From: Neurospora tetraspora
Taxonomy: Eukaryota > Ascomycota > Sordariomycetes > Sordariales > Sordariaceae
Assembly (NCBI RefSeq): GCF_033439725.1
Contig: NW_026944388.1
Coordinates: 1,488,001-1,552,000, forward strand
Direction: 5' to 3'
Length of the DNA stretch: 64,000 nt
The notes under the pieces are model-generated. The model saw only the letters and a program-made list of their open reading frames with translations, was not told the DNA's origin and ran no database searches. The position numbers and the translations under genes are program-made. Shown here one piece after another: positions 20,627-33,019 of this stretch (position 1 is the stretch's first letter; each line of letters opens with the position of its first letter).

Positions 20627-22559
20627 TCACCAAGGCCCCGTCCCCCAATCCTTACACTTCGCCCCCGCATCCCTCCCCCAATTAGCCTGCCAACAATCCC
20701 CATACTGCTCCTTGCACTTTTGCACCGCCCCCGCATACGAAGTCGAATCGTCCTTGCCGTACTTCCCTTCCTTGCACCCCTTGGCGTACACATCCACACA
20801 ATCATCGTACTGCTCCTGGCACGCGTCCAGACAGGCCGTCGAGAACGACGAGCGAGCGTACGACTTGCATTTGCTGGAATCCGAGTCCGTGTACAGCTTG
20901 AAGGGGTGACCCGAGGCAAAGGAGGAGAGGAGGTCGTTGCAGGTTACCACGGGGAGAGGAATTCCGCCTACTGGGGGTTTGTTGGAGGAAGGGGACTTGC
21001 AGAGTGAGGTGGAGGTTGGGATTGGGCATTTGGTGCTGCTGGTGGTGGTGGTGCTGCTGGTTGTCGTTGTCGTTGCCGGTTTGGTGGAAGTAGATGTTGG
21101 CTTGCCAGTGCTAACAGGGAGACAAGGAACCGTGATCACCGTCGTTGTCGGAACACCACCAGGTCCGGGAAGGGAGGGGGGCGATGACGAAGGCGGCTTG
21201 TGATTCCAGAAATCCTTCTTGGAGCAGACGCCGCCGGACTTTCCTCCTCCTCCTGATCCCTTGCAGTAGACACTGAGGGCGGAGCACCACTCGGCAAAAC
21301 CGAAGCAGTCGAGCGCACCAGGCCACCCGGCTTGCTTGAAGCAGGCGGATACTTGGAGGAAGCAGTTGGCGTGGCTGGGGAAGCAGGACTGGGGGGAGTC
21401 CCATTCGGGAAGAGGGGAGGAACACCACTTGCCGCACTTGTACTCGCAGGTGGGCGGGAGGGTGACGGTTTCTTTGCAGATGGAGGAGGTGGTGGTTGTG
21501 GTGGCTGTGGTGGAGACGGTTGTGGAAATAGTAGTAGGCGGTGGTGAGGTGGTGGTGGCTAGAGTGGTGGAAGTGGTGGTGGTGGTTGAGCTGAGGGTAT
21601 AAGAAGTAGTAGTGGAAGAGGGTATATCAGAAGTTGCCGTGGTCGAGCTGGTCACGCCTGGGGTAGACGAGGAAGAAGCAACTGAAGTCGTTGATGATGA
21701 GGATGCTGGGACGGAAGAGCTGCTGCTGCTTCCTGGGGGAGGTGGCACATATCCACAGGGCTCGAGGGACTGAAGCTCGTTGGCGACGTAGAGGTTGAGA
21801 CGAGCACGACCGCCGCAAGTCTGCGTGGAGTTTCCATTGCAAGGAATGTCACACTCGCTATCAGGGGCGGAGAAGGTCCCGTTGCCTATGACAACACCAC
21901 ACCAACACTCGCCTAAGGGCACCAGCAGTTAGCATCCGGCGTTTCTCGTTCACACAACGTTCAAGTACAGCTTGCTACATACCGCCAAACTCAGTCCCAG
22001 CAAACGGATACCCGCCATCACGACAAGCTTGCAAGCACTTCTCAGTCGTCAATGTGGCCCCATCAAGCTGATCCTGGGGATAAGCCAGCGCCCTTCCGTA
22101 CGCGGAATCATCAGTCCAGCATCCAAGATGATCATAATCCGCAATGGTGACCTCATCAACCGGCAAGAAAGTGGGATCCTGGTAGATGGAGATGATATCA
22201 GTGCCTCCGCAGACCTGCGAGGAGTTACCGGTGCAGGGGTAGTTGCACTGCTCCTCGTCCAGCTGCTGGCCGTTGACGGTTTCGCCGCAGTAGCACACGC
22301 CGTAGTACTCCAGACCGGCGTAGCGGAAGCCGTTGCCCTTGCAGACGGAGACGCATTTCTCGATGGTCATGTTTTGCTGGTCGAGCTGGCTACGCAGGCT
22401 GAGAGCGTGAGGGTTGCCGGTGTCGGCGTAGCAGCCGGAGTAGATGAAGGGTTGGAAGGGGTCCAGGCAGGGAGGCAGTTCGATGGTTGTTGCGCGGACG
22501 CCATCGCGAAATAGAGCGAGGGCTGCTAATGCTGCAGCTCGGAGGGTGAGGGAAGTCAT
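20627..22559 (-). CDS. Secreted protein with two WSC domains
   Basis: Probably extracellular or cell-wall associated. Exons 22559-21983 and 21912-20627 give 620 residues, with GTATGT donor and TTAG acceptor, and GCTAAC as likely branch site. The ATG at 22559 is chosen because it begins a good signal peptide (MTSLTLRAAALAALALFRDG, cleaved after VRA). WSC domain 1 covers roughly residues 32-125 (SGCYADTG..., CVSVCKGNGFRYAGLEYYGV, YCGE, CNYPCTGNSSQVCGG). Domain 2 spans about 142-240 and is interrupted by the intron (LGCWTDD..., GECWCG, CDIPCNGNSTQTCGG). A long Ser/Thr stalk follows, then two Cys-rich segments. No terminal membrane anchor or GPI signal is visible, so it is not a typical Wsc stress sensor. 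WSC domains bind glycans; the substrate is unknown. Confidence 0.85.
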
Positions 22560-25500
22560 GGTGAGGACGATATGGAGCTGTGAAAAGCCCTCGGGATGGT
22601 TGAAAGAACGTCGGATGCTGAGCAGCAAGAGGCAGGTTGATGAAGCCGGATGGCCATCTTATATGCTCACCACGACGATGAAGTGGTCACGATCCAAAGC
22701 AAGCAATGCGAGATACATTCTACAAGTCTCTCAGAAGCAGATATCGAAGTGGGCTCACCGGCGTCCAGTCTGGAATCAACACAACAACGCCACATCACGT
22801 TGAACGTCCGGTCACTGAAGCCTTGCGGGCTTGAAAACGGAAAGAGTAGTGCTATCCAATCTCTTTACTCTTCCGGCAAAAGAGAAGAATTCGGTGCATG
22901 TGAAGACTCTACAACATACTATCTTCTGCCATGGTACCTACCTGCAGCTTTACCGAGAAGGTGACTTTTACGAGGGACATCGGTGAAGCTGAGTACGAGA
23001 ACCACAAGGTAGCCAGCTGAAAAAATATATATCAAGCCCTCCTCGTGTTGGACTCGGGTGTAAGCCCATGGCGTTGACCATCACACTTTCACATCATAGG
23101 AGGTGGTGTTTTTGTTTTCGTGGATTTGGTTAGCTAATCTCAATCTGCGAATCTTTCCCTCTCTTGGATTTGGGGCTTTTGGATGTGGTCCATGGTTCCG
23201 GTAACCATCACCTTCACCTTCGGGCTTCAGCTGAGAACGGGAGCGGGGGAACACGGGACAGGACGTGATCTGATCTGATCTGATCTGATGCTCTTCAGCT
23301 TTCTGTTGTAGGGGTAGTATTATTGAGGGCTTACAAGTCTACCGAGAGGGTCCAGGCCATACCTCTGCATCTTCAATGTGACTTTGTACGAAAGAAGAAA
23401 GTCAGGATGTTATCGTAGGGAAGCTGAGGACGGGGCCTGAGGAGGAGGAGCTGCGATAACTGATAAGGTTTTGGGTGAACGTCCTGCCCCTGTATCTTGC
23501 AGTTTTTAGGGAACGGGTACCTGCATTCGCTCCATCTAAGGTACCCCACAGCGCCAGTCTGGACCCTGCAGCAGCTGACTTCTTGCTTCTCAACTTTGTT
23601 CCTTGCCGCCTTTCACTTCTCATTCTTGTCTTTGTCTCTCTATACTTAGTCCAGGGGCCATCAACGGCCACAACAGTCAAGAAATATTGCGCAAGAGTCA
23701 TTGGGAGAGAGGAACAAGAAGCCAGCCATCTGTCATCGATGGTGTCCTGATCTCGCCATATCACGGCCCCCTTGCTTGGAGATCTCTCTCGATGCTGAAG
23801 CTACCATTACATGCTTACCTCTCTCGAGGACGGGAGCTATGGTACGGTAACTACAATAGTTTTAAAGTCTGCTTCAGCAGCCTGACAACATGTAGTCCAA
23901 TCTGGACATCTGCAACGGTTCGATAGGGCCGAGGGGCCAAGAGAAAACTACATGGAGATGAGGCTGTGCCCATCACCTGCTGGGTTGGAGGACTTTCTTA
24001 CACATTGCTCAGTGTGTTCTCGAAGAAGGAGACATCGATTTGGAGTCTAAGCGTTGTGGCGAGGATATACGTTCTTCCGTGGACGTCTTGTAATTCCGCA
24101 AGAATTACTGGTTGAGGCATGACAAACTCAAGGTGTTGTCACGAGACTAAGCTGAGGTGTACTGATGTTGAGACATACGTTAAAATGGTATTGCGCCTCT
24201 CTTCATATTTCTCTCGGGGAAACGAAGAAGAAGCATGTTGGAACCCGAACAATAAGACCAGAAAAACCCACCATATCTTGATGCAAATGTCAATCTAACT
24301 GCACGCCCGCTTCATCACCGTTGTACAAGTCTTTTTTTCCCCCGTGGTCATCCGTGGCACATGAAACTCCTTCGAATTTCCACGACGGTAACCGCTTTTT
24401 CCAAAAGGGAGACATCAGACGATCCAAATCCAGCTATTGCTTGCCCGAATCAGATCAGTCACAAGTTTGGCCCATAACAAGGCACCGTTGAGAACGTGTT
24501 CGCGCTAGAAAAGCAAACATCGGAAAGGTTTATCAGCCACAATCTCGTGTAGGGTGTCTCGAAGGTGAAAAGTATTTGTGAGTGTTGAGCCCCGCCTCAC
24601 TACGAGGATGAGCATGACTAACCTCAGGGTAGCGCAGTTACCTACATGCCCAGCCATGTCCTATCCAGGCTCAGCCAGGCTTGCATTGACGACACACACG
24701 TACGCGACCTGTGTATCTTACTAATCGCCTAATCCATTTTGCTGCGTCTTGTCTTCAGCTTTCCACACAGAGAACCTGGACTTCATACGGGTACTAGTAT
24801 CCGTCAGAGGTCCGTCCTAGATACTAGCTAGGTAGGTAATCCTCCAACTTCACCTCCTAGCTTCCTCCCCAGAGGGAGTTCTCCCAGCCACCGTCGTAGC
24901 AAGCATTGCGAAACGTCACAGAAAACCCCTTGAGCAATAACAAAACCGCACTATTGACAACGGCTAGGCGCGGCAACGACGGGTGATGATGCGACAGCCG
25001 GAAAACACGATACGATACCTAGATAAAAGGAGGCTGATGCGACGAACTCAGGGGTGGTTAGGTAGGTAGTGTAGTACCGGGGGAGGTGTGAAACGGGATT
25101 AATGAAACAGTTTTTCCTTGAAATTGGGAAACAAGGAAGAAAAAGAAAAACTTCGTTAAAGATTTCGGGTCTTTGTCACCGTGGTGAGTGCCGTGATCGT
25201 CGACCGGGGTGTTCCCAAGCAACGGGGCTCTGGGGTCGATCGGTGCTCCGTCCTCATCTTGAACAGTGGAGCTGCGACGGAGAATAACTCGTCCTTTGAT
25301 ATTGCAACGCAATTTCGAATTCTCCCGAGACCGAACCCTTGGTCTTTTCGTCGCTGAATTACTAAAGTACGCTAAAGGATGTTACAAGGGATACATAAAC
25401 GTACGGACTGGTACCAGCAGATTCACTACGTTTGTGGACAGCTTTTGGAACTTGTCATGACCATTAACCCTCAGATCAACGCTTTGGAGGACTGGGACCG

Positions 25501-25673
25501 TTTGGATGAATGAATGATAAACGTGAAGAAAAACGCACAACCACTTTTAGTCCAGTCTATGCTGCAAGAGGTGCTCCCCGTATTACGTGATGCTAATTTA
25601 CATGAACCTCGTAAAAAAAGGAGCGCGAACAACCCTTAAACTCCATTGTGAACAAGTGCAAAGAGACAACCTC
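22560..25673. other. Intergenic, 3.1 kb
   Basis: No gene supported. Holds the promoter of the WSC gene at the left and the eIF3a 3' region at the right. A (TGATC)n-like tract lies at about 23266-23289. Short frames (for example 23402-23764 minus) carry no recognisable domain. Confidence 0.4.
23266..23289. repeat. (GATCT)n microsatellite
   Basis: Four to five tandem pentanucleotide units. A similar GATCA tract occurs near 41878. Confidence 0.85.
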
Positions 25674-28600
25674 TTAAGCACCCTCACGTCTCCACTTAGG
25701 AACATACTTGCCGGGAGCACCGCTCGCCTTCAAGGGCTCCGCAGGAGGGACGTCCTTGTCATTCTCGAGACGACCGGATCCAGCCCCCTCGACAGTAGGG
25801 CGAGGGGCGGCAGCCCTGAGAGGAGGAGCGCTCCTCTCGGGGACGGCCGCAGGGGTGCTACCTCCAGAGGCGGCCTTGGCAGCCTCTCTGTCGCGCCAGC
25901 TGGGGCGGTTGCCGGTAAGGGGCAGGCGGGGAGGAGCAGCAGCTTCTGTCCTCTCCGCAGGGGGAGCAGCGGCACGAGGTCTCTCAGCAACGGGCTCGGC
26001 GGCAGCAGGCGCGGGAGCGGCGGTCTCTCCAGAGGCAGCCTTGGCGGCCTCGCGCTCTCTCCAGCTGGGACGGTTGCCAGCGAGGGCAATGCGGGGAGGA
26101 GCAGCAGCCTCGGTACGCTCCGCAGCCGCGGGGGGTCTGTAGGCAGAAGGGGTCGCGGCGAGCTTCTCCTTCTCGGCCTTGCGCCTGGCCATGGCCTCCT
26201 CCTCGCGCTGTTGCTGGCGGGCAGCAATCTCGCGCAGCTTCTCGCGCTCCTTCTCCTTCTCCTCCTTGAGACGCTGGAGCTCCTCCCTGCGAGCCTCCAG
26301 ACGCTTCTTCTCTTCCTCCTTCTCCCTGGCGGCGCGCTCCTCAGCCTCGCGGAGTTGACGCTCACGCTCCTCACGCTCGCGCTTCTCACGGATCTTCTTC
26401 TCGCGGGCCTCCTTGCGGCGGGCGTTGATCTGCTTCTCCATCTCACGCTCGGCATCACGACGGCGCTTCTCGAACTCATCACGGCGACGCTCGTGCAGGT
26501 CAGACCTGAACGACTCGTAGTGGGGCATGAGGCGAGTAAGACGGTGCTTGAGCTCAACATCAGCCTTGTGCGTAAGCTCAGCCTCCTTGAGAGTCTGGGC
26601 CTTGGTACGCTCGTAGGCAGCGAGATCGCGCTCGCGCTGCTTGGCGTAGTCTTCGGGGAGCTTCTTAGCCTCCTCCTTCCTGAAGGCACGCTCGAGATGA
26701 TCAAGACGCTTGCCGGTAATACGGAGCTTCTCGGAGACGGTGTTCTTTTCACGCTCGAGTTGCTGGAGCTTGATCATGCGGATCTTGTTGCTGTCAAGGG
26801 TCTCGATGTCCTCACCCTGGAGTTCTTCGAGCTTCATGTCCTTGAGCAGGGCTTCAACCTCCTTCCTCTTGATCTGCTCACGCTCGTTGGCAAGACGCTT
26901 CGCCTCGCGGAGCTTCTGCTCCTCGGCAAGACGGGCGGCCTCAGCCTGCTGGAGGGCCTGCTCCTGGAGCAGCTTCTTGCGGGCATTCTCCTTCTCCTTC
27001 TGGGCCTGAGCCTCAGAAGCCTTGTCCTTGCGCTTCTGAATGATCTCCTTGCGAGCAAGGACCTCCTGGTGCTCCTTCTCGGCTCCAGCCTTGGCACGAG
27101 CAAGGGCCTCATCACGAGCCTTGATGCGAGCCTCGTTAAAGCTAGGATCAATGTAGCGGCAGGTGGTGTAGAGGGCCTCAGCGAGGCGAGTGAGCTGAGA
27201 GCGCACAATCTGGGAGGGAGTGCTCTGGAGACGCTGGACAGAGCCAGTCTCGCTCTCGGCAGAGCCGGCAGAAGAACCGGCGTGGACAGCCTTGGCGGAA
27301 GAGAAGACATCAGCGTCGAAGCTAAGAACGCCAGTGGCGTGGTCCATGCGGATGGCAAGATCACCCTTCTTGTTGCCGTTCATGATGAACTTCTCAATGG
27401 TGCCGCGGGTGACCTGGAAAGGCTCGGGGAACTGAGCCAAGCTCTCGACGAACTCAAGGTCGACAGTCTCATACACCTGCGAAAGCTGCTGGAACAGGCG
27501 GGTGAGAATGACCTGCTGAAGAGGAAGGATGTACTTCTGCATCTCGGCATCGGCGCCAATCTCGGCAAGAATGGGGGAGATCTTTTGGCAAATGGAAAGA
27601 GGGTGGAAGTCGACCTCGAGGATGTTGTAAAGATCGCGAATCTGAGGCTGAGCGCGGCGGAGGAGCGACTTGGAAAGGGCATCACGGAAGAGACCAGCAC
27701 GGGTAGGGGCCTGGGCCATGCCGAGCAAGTGGGTCAAACGAGAGTTCTTGTTCTTGCGGGCCTCGTCAAAGTCGACCATGGCACCGCGAGAGCGCGAGGT
27801 GCTGATGACGGGGATGGAGAGGGCGGAGAGAATGACGAAGGTGGCAGCCCTCTGGAGATCAGCATCGCTGCAAGCCGGGTTATCAGCCTTCTTGCTGTGG
27901 CCAGAAGCAATGAGAGCAGCAGACTGGCGCAAGAGGTTGTAGTAACGGGCCCAAGCAGCGGCGTGGAAGAGGTAGTTCTCGCCAACGAGGAAGATACGGG
28001 TGAGCTTCTCGTAGTAGTTGGCCATCATGACGTTCTTGGCGGGACGCTTGCTGAGGCTGAGGAGGGTGTGGATATCCTCAACACTGCGGAAAGCCTCCTG
28101 CCAGAGCTCGAGCTCGACAGCGACGTTGAGCTGCTGGAAACGGGTCTCAAGGTGACGCTGAAGAGTATCGGGGTCGTTCAGGTTGATAGCGTGCATCTGA
28201 GCCGAGTACTTGGCGGCGGTCTGGACATGGTTGCGGAGAAGCTCGCAAAGGCGGCGGAACTCGGTCTTGCGGGTGTACTTGAAGCAAAAGTCGAAAGCCT
28301 GCATGGCGGTGCTCTGGTAGAGAACCTCGAGGCGGGCATTGTTCCTGAGAATATCAAGAACAGTGCGGTAAGCCTCCCAAAGGAACTTCAGCCAAGGAGT
28401 GACGATAGCGCGGTCGGTACGGTCGCGAGACTGCTCACCGGAAACGGTAGCGAGCAGGATAGACTCGGGGGTCTCGCTGGCCTCGAGATCGTCGATGTTG
28501 GAGGTGGTGGCCTCGATGCTGGACTGGACCTCGTCGGCCTTGGCCTGGGCAGCGGTGACCTTCTCGGCGGCGAGCTCGATGAACTTCTTGAGAACCAACT

Positions 28601-29084
28601 CGATGGTGGCGACGTTGGTGTTCTGGGCGATGTTCTTGTACTGGTAGAGGGCGTCCTTGGCGAGCTTGCCCTTCTTCTGCTCGACGGAGAGCTCGACGAG
28701 GAGGAGCATGACGGGCTCCAGGGAGGCGATGGGGACATTGCGGGAGCGCTTCGAGGTGATGTGCTCGTGGAGCAGGGTCAAGGCGGCGGAGGCCTGGTTG
28801 ACCCCGATGAGCTCGTGGGCGCGCTTGAGAACATTCTCAGGCTTCTGGTGAGGTGGGGGAGGCTGTTGATGGTCAGTAACGGTCACCAAGGGTCACAACA
28901 CTCGACGACATTTGGAGGTGAGCGGGACAGGCGGGGAGCGGGGGTGGTCGAGGGTCGAGGGTCGAGGGGGGGTGAGGGCAGGGTGGGCGGTGATGAGGTA
29001 GGTGACGATGCAAAAGGAGGGGCAGAAGATAATATGAACTCGAAGCCATAACCATAAGGCTAGGCTGTGTTCCCAACTTACCAT
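25674..29084 (-). CDS. eif3a: Eukaryotic translation initiation factor 3 subunit A (eIF3a/TIF32)
   Basis: Largest scaffold subunit of eIF3, cytoplasmic, which organises the 43S pre-initiation complex. The main exon (28862-25674) starts [20 protein letters not shown], matching fungal eIF3a N-termini from the second residue. An ATG followed immediately by GTAAGT lies at 29084-29082 and an acceptor CAACAG at 28863, so the first exon is probably only the start codon, giving 1063 residues. Otherwise translation could start at 28889 with nine extra residues (MVTVTDHQQ). The PCI region lies at about residues 330-510 ([40 protein letters not shown]). A long Lys/Glu/Arg coiled coil follows, ending with two copies of a roughly 50-residue Ala/Pro-rich unit (RTEAAAPPR...GNRPSWR). 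Confidence 0.93.
28863..29081 (-). other. Proposed intron directly after the eIF3a start codon
   Basis: 219 bp with a perfect GTAAGT donor touching ATG and an ACAG acceptor. Its removal gives [12 protein letters not shown], the usual start for fungal eIF3a. Inferred from splice signals and family N-terminus, not from transcript data. Confidence 0.65.
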
Positions 29085-31496
29085 GATGGGCGACTCCTCT
29101 GCACTTGGCTAATCTAGAGGAGATATGGATAAAGTGGTGTTAGGGACGCGGCGCGCAAAGCAGCACGTAGATATGCTGGAGACTTTGGCTGAGGCTGCGC
29201 TGTCCAGGACGATTTTTTCGCCTCGTGGAGAAGTTCAGTTGCTAGGGTAGTCAGGCTCGATTTTGCTGAGGAGCACTTTGTGGGCTGGGATGATGCGGGA
29301 CAGTCACGTGATGCAGCTTATAGAACCCGGTGCTGCGAGAACAACTCAGAGGCGGGAAGTGCAAGCTGTTTGGTCACACTCCTGTGGCAGTTGGGATTGA
29401 TGGACATGATGATGCGATTGTTTTCTTGATATTGAATCAATCTGAAGTGAGGCTATTTTGCACAATGGTAGAGGGTTAGAATGTCGCAAAGGACAAGTGG
29501 GATGTTCTGCCATCTTTGCGACTGGTGCTGTCCAGTGTGGAAAGTGTGTGCGTGCGGCTGCCTTTTCTTTGTTCGTGCGCGAGTTCCCAGCCCGCTGGCG
29601 ACGTTCTTTTCTGCCCGGCCACGGACCCCCGCCTTGCGTGACGGACCGTCGGCAGTCTTGCCAAGCTTCCTAACGGCTGTCATCGAGCACGTTGCTCTTC
29701 GAGGCTTGGAACTTGAACTGAACCTTGGTGAACCTCAGTCGAACCTTGACAAAGTACCTCTATGCCCAATTACTGCATATATATCTTTGGGTACTGCTGC
29801 TTCAAACGTGAGAGTTTATGTTCAGTCTCTCCCTATAAGTGAATATATACCCGCAACTGCATAAGATAAGACTTCGAGATCTGTATAACATGCAGAAACA
29901 GGGGATTCTCCTCTGTATCCTCGTCGTCCCACCCAAAGCGTTCAAGCGTCCATTCGGAGCAAGTGGGCATCCACCCACTTGCGCCATTCCCAATACCGAC
30001 CGGAGATGCCTGTTGGAGCCGGGGTGGTTCCGCAAACATCAAAGGGGGGACGATAAAGTGGGGGCGGGCTTGGCGGGACCCGTCGTGTTCCATTCTGGCT
30101 GCTGCATTTGCCATTTGCTGCAGCATTTAGTGTACAGTATGCACAGCACCGACAGCCCGTCCAAGAGGTCGGTTGGTCGGGCTAATCCTGCCGGTGTCCC
30201 TATCCAGAAGGAGCTGCCCATCTTCAACGGCTTTCATCTTCCTTTTTTCCCAGATCTTGACTTCCAGTCTTCCAGAAGCTTGCACAATGTCAATCACAAT
30301 GGCACGGATGGGGCTGGATAATAGGGAGGCCGGACATCCTGAATGCGGAGCTTGCGGTGATACCTGCTATCTTGCCTTGATACTAACTCGACTGCACCCA
30401 TTCCGTCTACGGTCGTAGTTAGTGTTGAGTAATCTAACAAAACCTTGCTAAGCGACCCCCTGGTCCGTCTCATTTGCACCGGGCCCTTTTTTCCTCGTCG
30501 CCTTGGGTTGCTTTGGCCGCCCAGAAGAGGAGTGCAGCACCGAAGCGAACCAGCATTGCAGCAGTGCAAGTGCAGGTAAAAGCGCAGCACTGCAGCAGGC
30601 CAAGCAGGGGGAACTGGGGCATTGCACGGACTGCACCCACCTACCGAACCGTTCCCTTCAGGTTCTGTTGCGCTGCTACTGGCTCGATACAGGCTGCGCA
30701 CTGACCACCGTCGCGGTCCGGGGCCCGCCAGTGCCTGCACTGAAGGAATGAAGGAACTTCCATCCAGATATGGGCGCCCCTTCTCTTCCTGTTAGGAATC
30801 GTCAATCGTGTGTCGGTCCAAAGCATTGGCATCGTTGTCCGCATTCCTCCATCTCTTCAATCAACTTTGGACAAGTCCATTATACGGCCGATAATCAATC
30901 GAATGCGCCTTCTCCGACCCTTCGCTTACAACCATCAACTGTCGACCTGACCTTTTCCTGCTGCGTGCCAGGAGGTTGCCACTTACCAAGAGTGTCCGGT
31001 ACGTATTCGCGATTCCTGATCGTTCCATCTCAGCTTGCCGCAATTTCCAGTTGCTCCATCGCGGCCGTCGCCCTTCAGCTTCACGTTTGGCACCTCCGTC
31101 CGTCCCATTCGTAGCCGCCCATTCGCAAGCCGTTAGTAGCAAGGACAAAGGACCGCGGGAGAGGAGCCCGAACTTCAAACTATTTTTCCATCTCGCCCCG
31201 ACTCGAGCAAGCACCAGCGCGACCCCGACGACCGACTGGAGTGATTGAATGGCGATTGAACGACGGCATCTGAACAACACGACTGACACGACATGTTTGA
31301 GCAGCTTAATTCCTATCGTTAAAGACCCACAGCGCCGCCGACCCCGAATTCCACTTGCGACCCATCTTCACCACAAAGCTTGTCCCACCAGTTCTCGGCT
31401 TTTGTCGCAGCACCATTGTCGCCCACGTCCCCGACGACACTCCAACACTCCTTTAATTCCTACCCCGGAGTCGAGGCTTCGACAAAATCCCCCAAA
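29085..31496. promoter_or_regulatory. Divergent upstream region, eIF3a / gng-1 (2.4 kb)
   Basis: Both neighbours point outward, so their promoters lie in this interval. I see no supported gene. Several C/T- and G/C-rich stretches (30.5-30.75 kb, 31.3-31.5 kb) may belong to long leaders. Short frames on both strands are unrecognised. Confidence 0.45.
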
Positions 31497-31871
31497 ATGC
31501 CTCAGTACGCCTCTCGCGATGTCGGCGACCCGTCGCAAATCAAGAAGAACAAGCAGAGCATGGCCGACCTAAAACTCCGTCGATTGACCGAACTCAACAA
31601 CCGACTACGTGAAGATTTGGAAAGGGAGAGGATTCCGGTCAGCCAGGCGGCCAAGAGGTGAGAACTAGCATTCGTTGTTGCTCAGTCGTTCGGCACATTT
31701 GCCGGTCGCAATTCAATGAGGCTGACAGTCGTTTCTTTTTCTCCATACAGCATAATCGCCTACTGCAACAGCACACGAGACTACATGGTACCAAGTGTTT
31801 GGGGGCCGGTGCCCAAGTCCGAAGATCCGTACTTGCCACAACAGAGCAGCGGGTGCTGCGTCGTCATGTAA
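31497..31871 (+). CDS. gng-1: Heterotrimeric G protein gamma subunit
   Basis: Membrane-anchored partner of G-beta in pheromone, nutrient and developmental signalling. Exons 31497-31657 and 31751-31871 give 93 residues, the length of Neurospora GNG-1 as I recall it. It begins MPQYASRDVGDPSQIKKNKQ and has the amphipathic helix LKLRRLTELNNRLREDLERE that pairs with G-beta. The conserved core SIIAYCNSTRDYMVPSVWGP follows and the end is SSGCCVVM. The last four residues CVVM form a CaaX box for prenylation, with an adjacent Cys suitable for palmitoylation. The intron is phase 2 and standard. The STE14-like enzyme encoded in this window would methylate the processed C-terminus. Confidence 0.95.
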
Positions 31872-33019
31872 ACTTCGGACATGGAAAAGCTATGACATCA
31901 ATGCGGCGACAAAAGGGAAGGATATTCGAACTACTCGGTCAATCACGGGCGTTCAGTTTCAGCTTTCCAACACAGCGTTTCCTACGAAAGTCTATTGGTG
32001 GGCGGACACCGTCGTTCGCAAGCGGGATTGGAGCCGGACGGAGTTGGTTTGGAAGGCCGAGAACGTTATCGGAGATTATGAGCGATCAGATGGCCATCAC
32101 CGGAAGGGAAAGAGGTCGACATTCTTGCGGCTCATCCTTTTCGCCGCCTTTATCACGATACGTCAAACCGGGGAGAAAGGTTTTGAGGAGTGAAGACACG
32201 ACGGCTGGCCTGACCATAATGCTTATTCAAATACCCCCATCCGTTACTTCGGATCTCACGGCAGGCAGGCTCGGCAGACTCTTCAGCATGTAATACCTTT
32301 TTATTTTTCTACTTTTTTTTCCTTTCTTTTTCGCTTCTTATTCCCCGGTTGTACTCTTTTTTACTCGGCCTTTCTCGATTCCCTTTTTTTGTCTTTTACA
32401 TGTGTATATCCTGCTTCATGAAGCGCTTTCCGCGCGGCTTCCTCTTCTGGGTCTGGAAAGGAAGGGGCTTACGACATGAGAAGTGAGGCAAATGAAATGC
32501 ACTAGACTATTCTACTCAACTGATGATATTTGGATGAAATGCATCAAAATAGCTCCAGTTTCCTCATTAACAAGGTACCAGATCCGATGTCCTGGTGAGC
32601 TTCAGTGTGGGAATGTCAGTTTGTGAATGCTGCAGTACGGTCATGGAACGGACAATATAAATGTCTGTTAGTGCACTTACGATTGGCGAATCTCCAAACG
32701 ATAGTAGGAAGCAAGGTAATCCACATTAGATCGTGCTCTCAATGGCAAGGTCGGGTGTTGATGAACTGGAGGCGAGATGACGCACAGGCGATTCGGGGTG
32801 CGGAACCCGTCGGATGGAGCTGACTACAGCTCCGGGATTTGACTGTTTCGTGTGTGGACTTTTCCTCCATCACATGAACTCCCACTTACACGCCACCACC
32901 AGGAACCGACCAGAGTGACGGAAACACGCAAAGGCCACAACAATCTAGAGGCCTCCGTCTACGAAATTATATATATATCTCTCTCGTTGTTGATATAGCA
33001 TTGCCCAGTACACACAAAG
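31872..33019. other. Intergenic between gng-1 and the Rdx-family gene
   Basis: No gene supported. Pyrimidine-rich sequence around 32290-32400 probably belongs to the gng-1 3' region; the promoter of the next gene is at the right. Confidence 0.4.

Noticed and set aside
25587-29051. A 1154-codon open frame on the strand opposite eIF3a
   Set aside because: Leu- and Ala-rich low-complexity translation, mirror image of the Lys/Glu-rich eIF3a codons with strong third-position bias. No domain, and the eIF3a frame explains the region.
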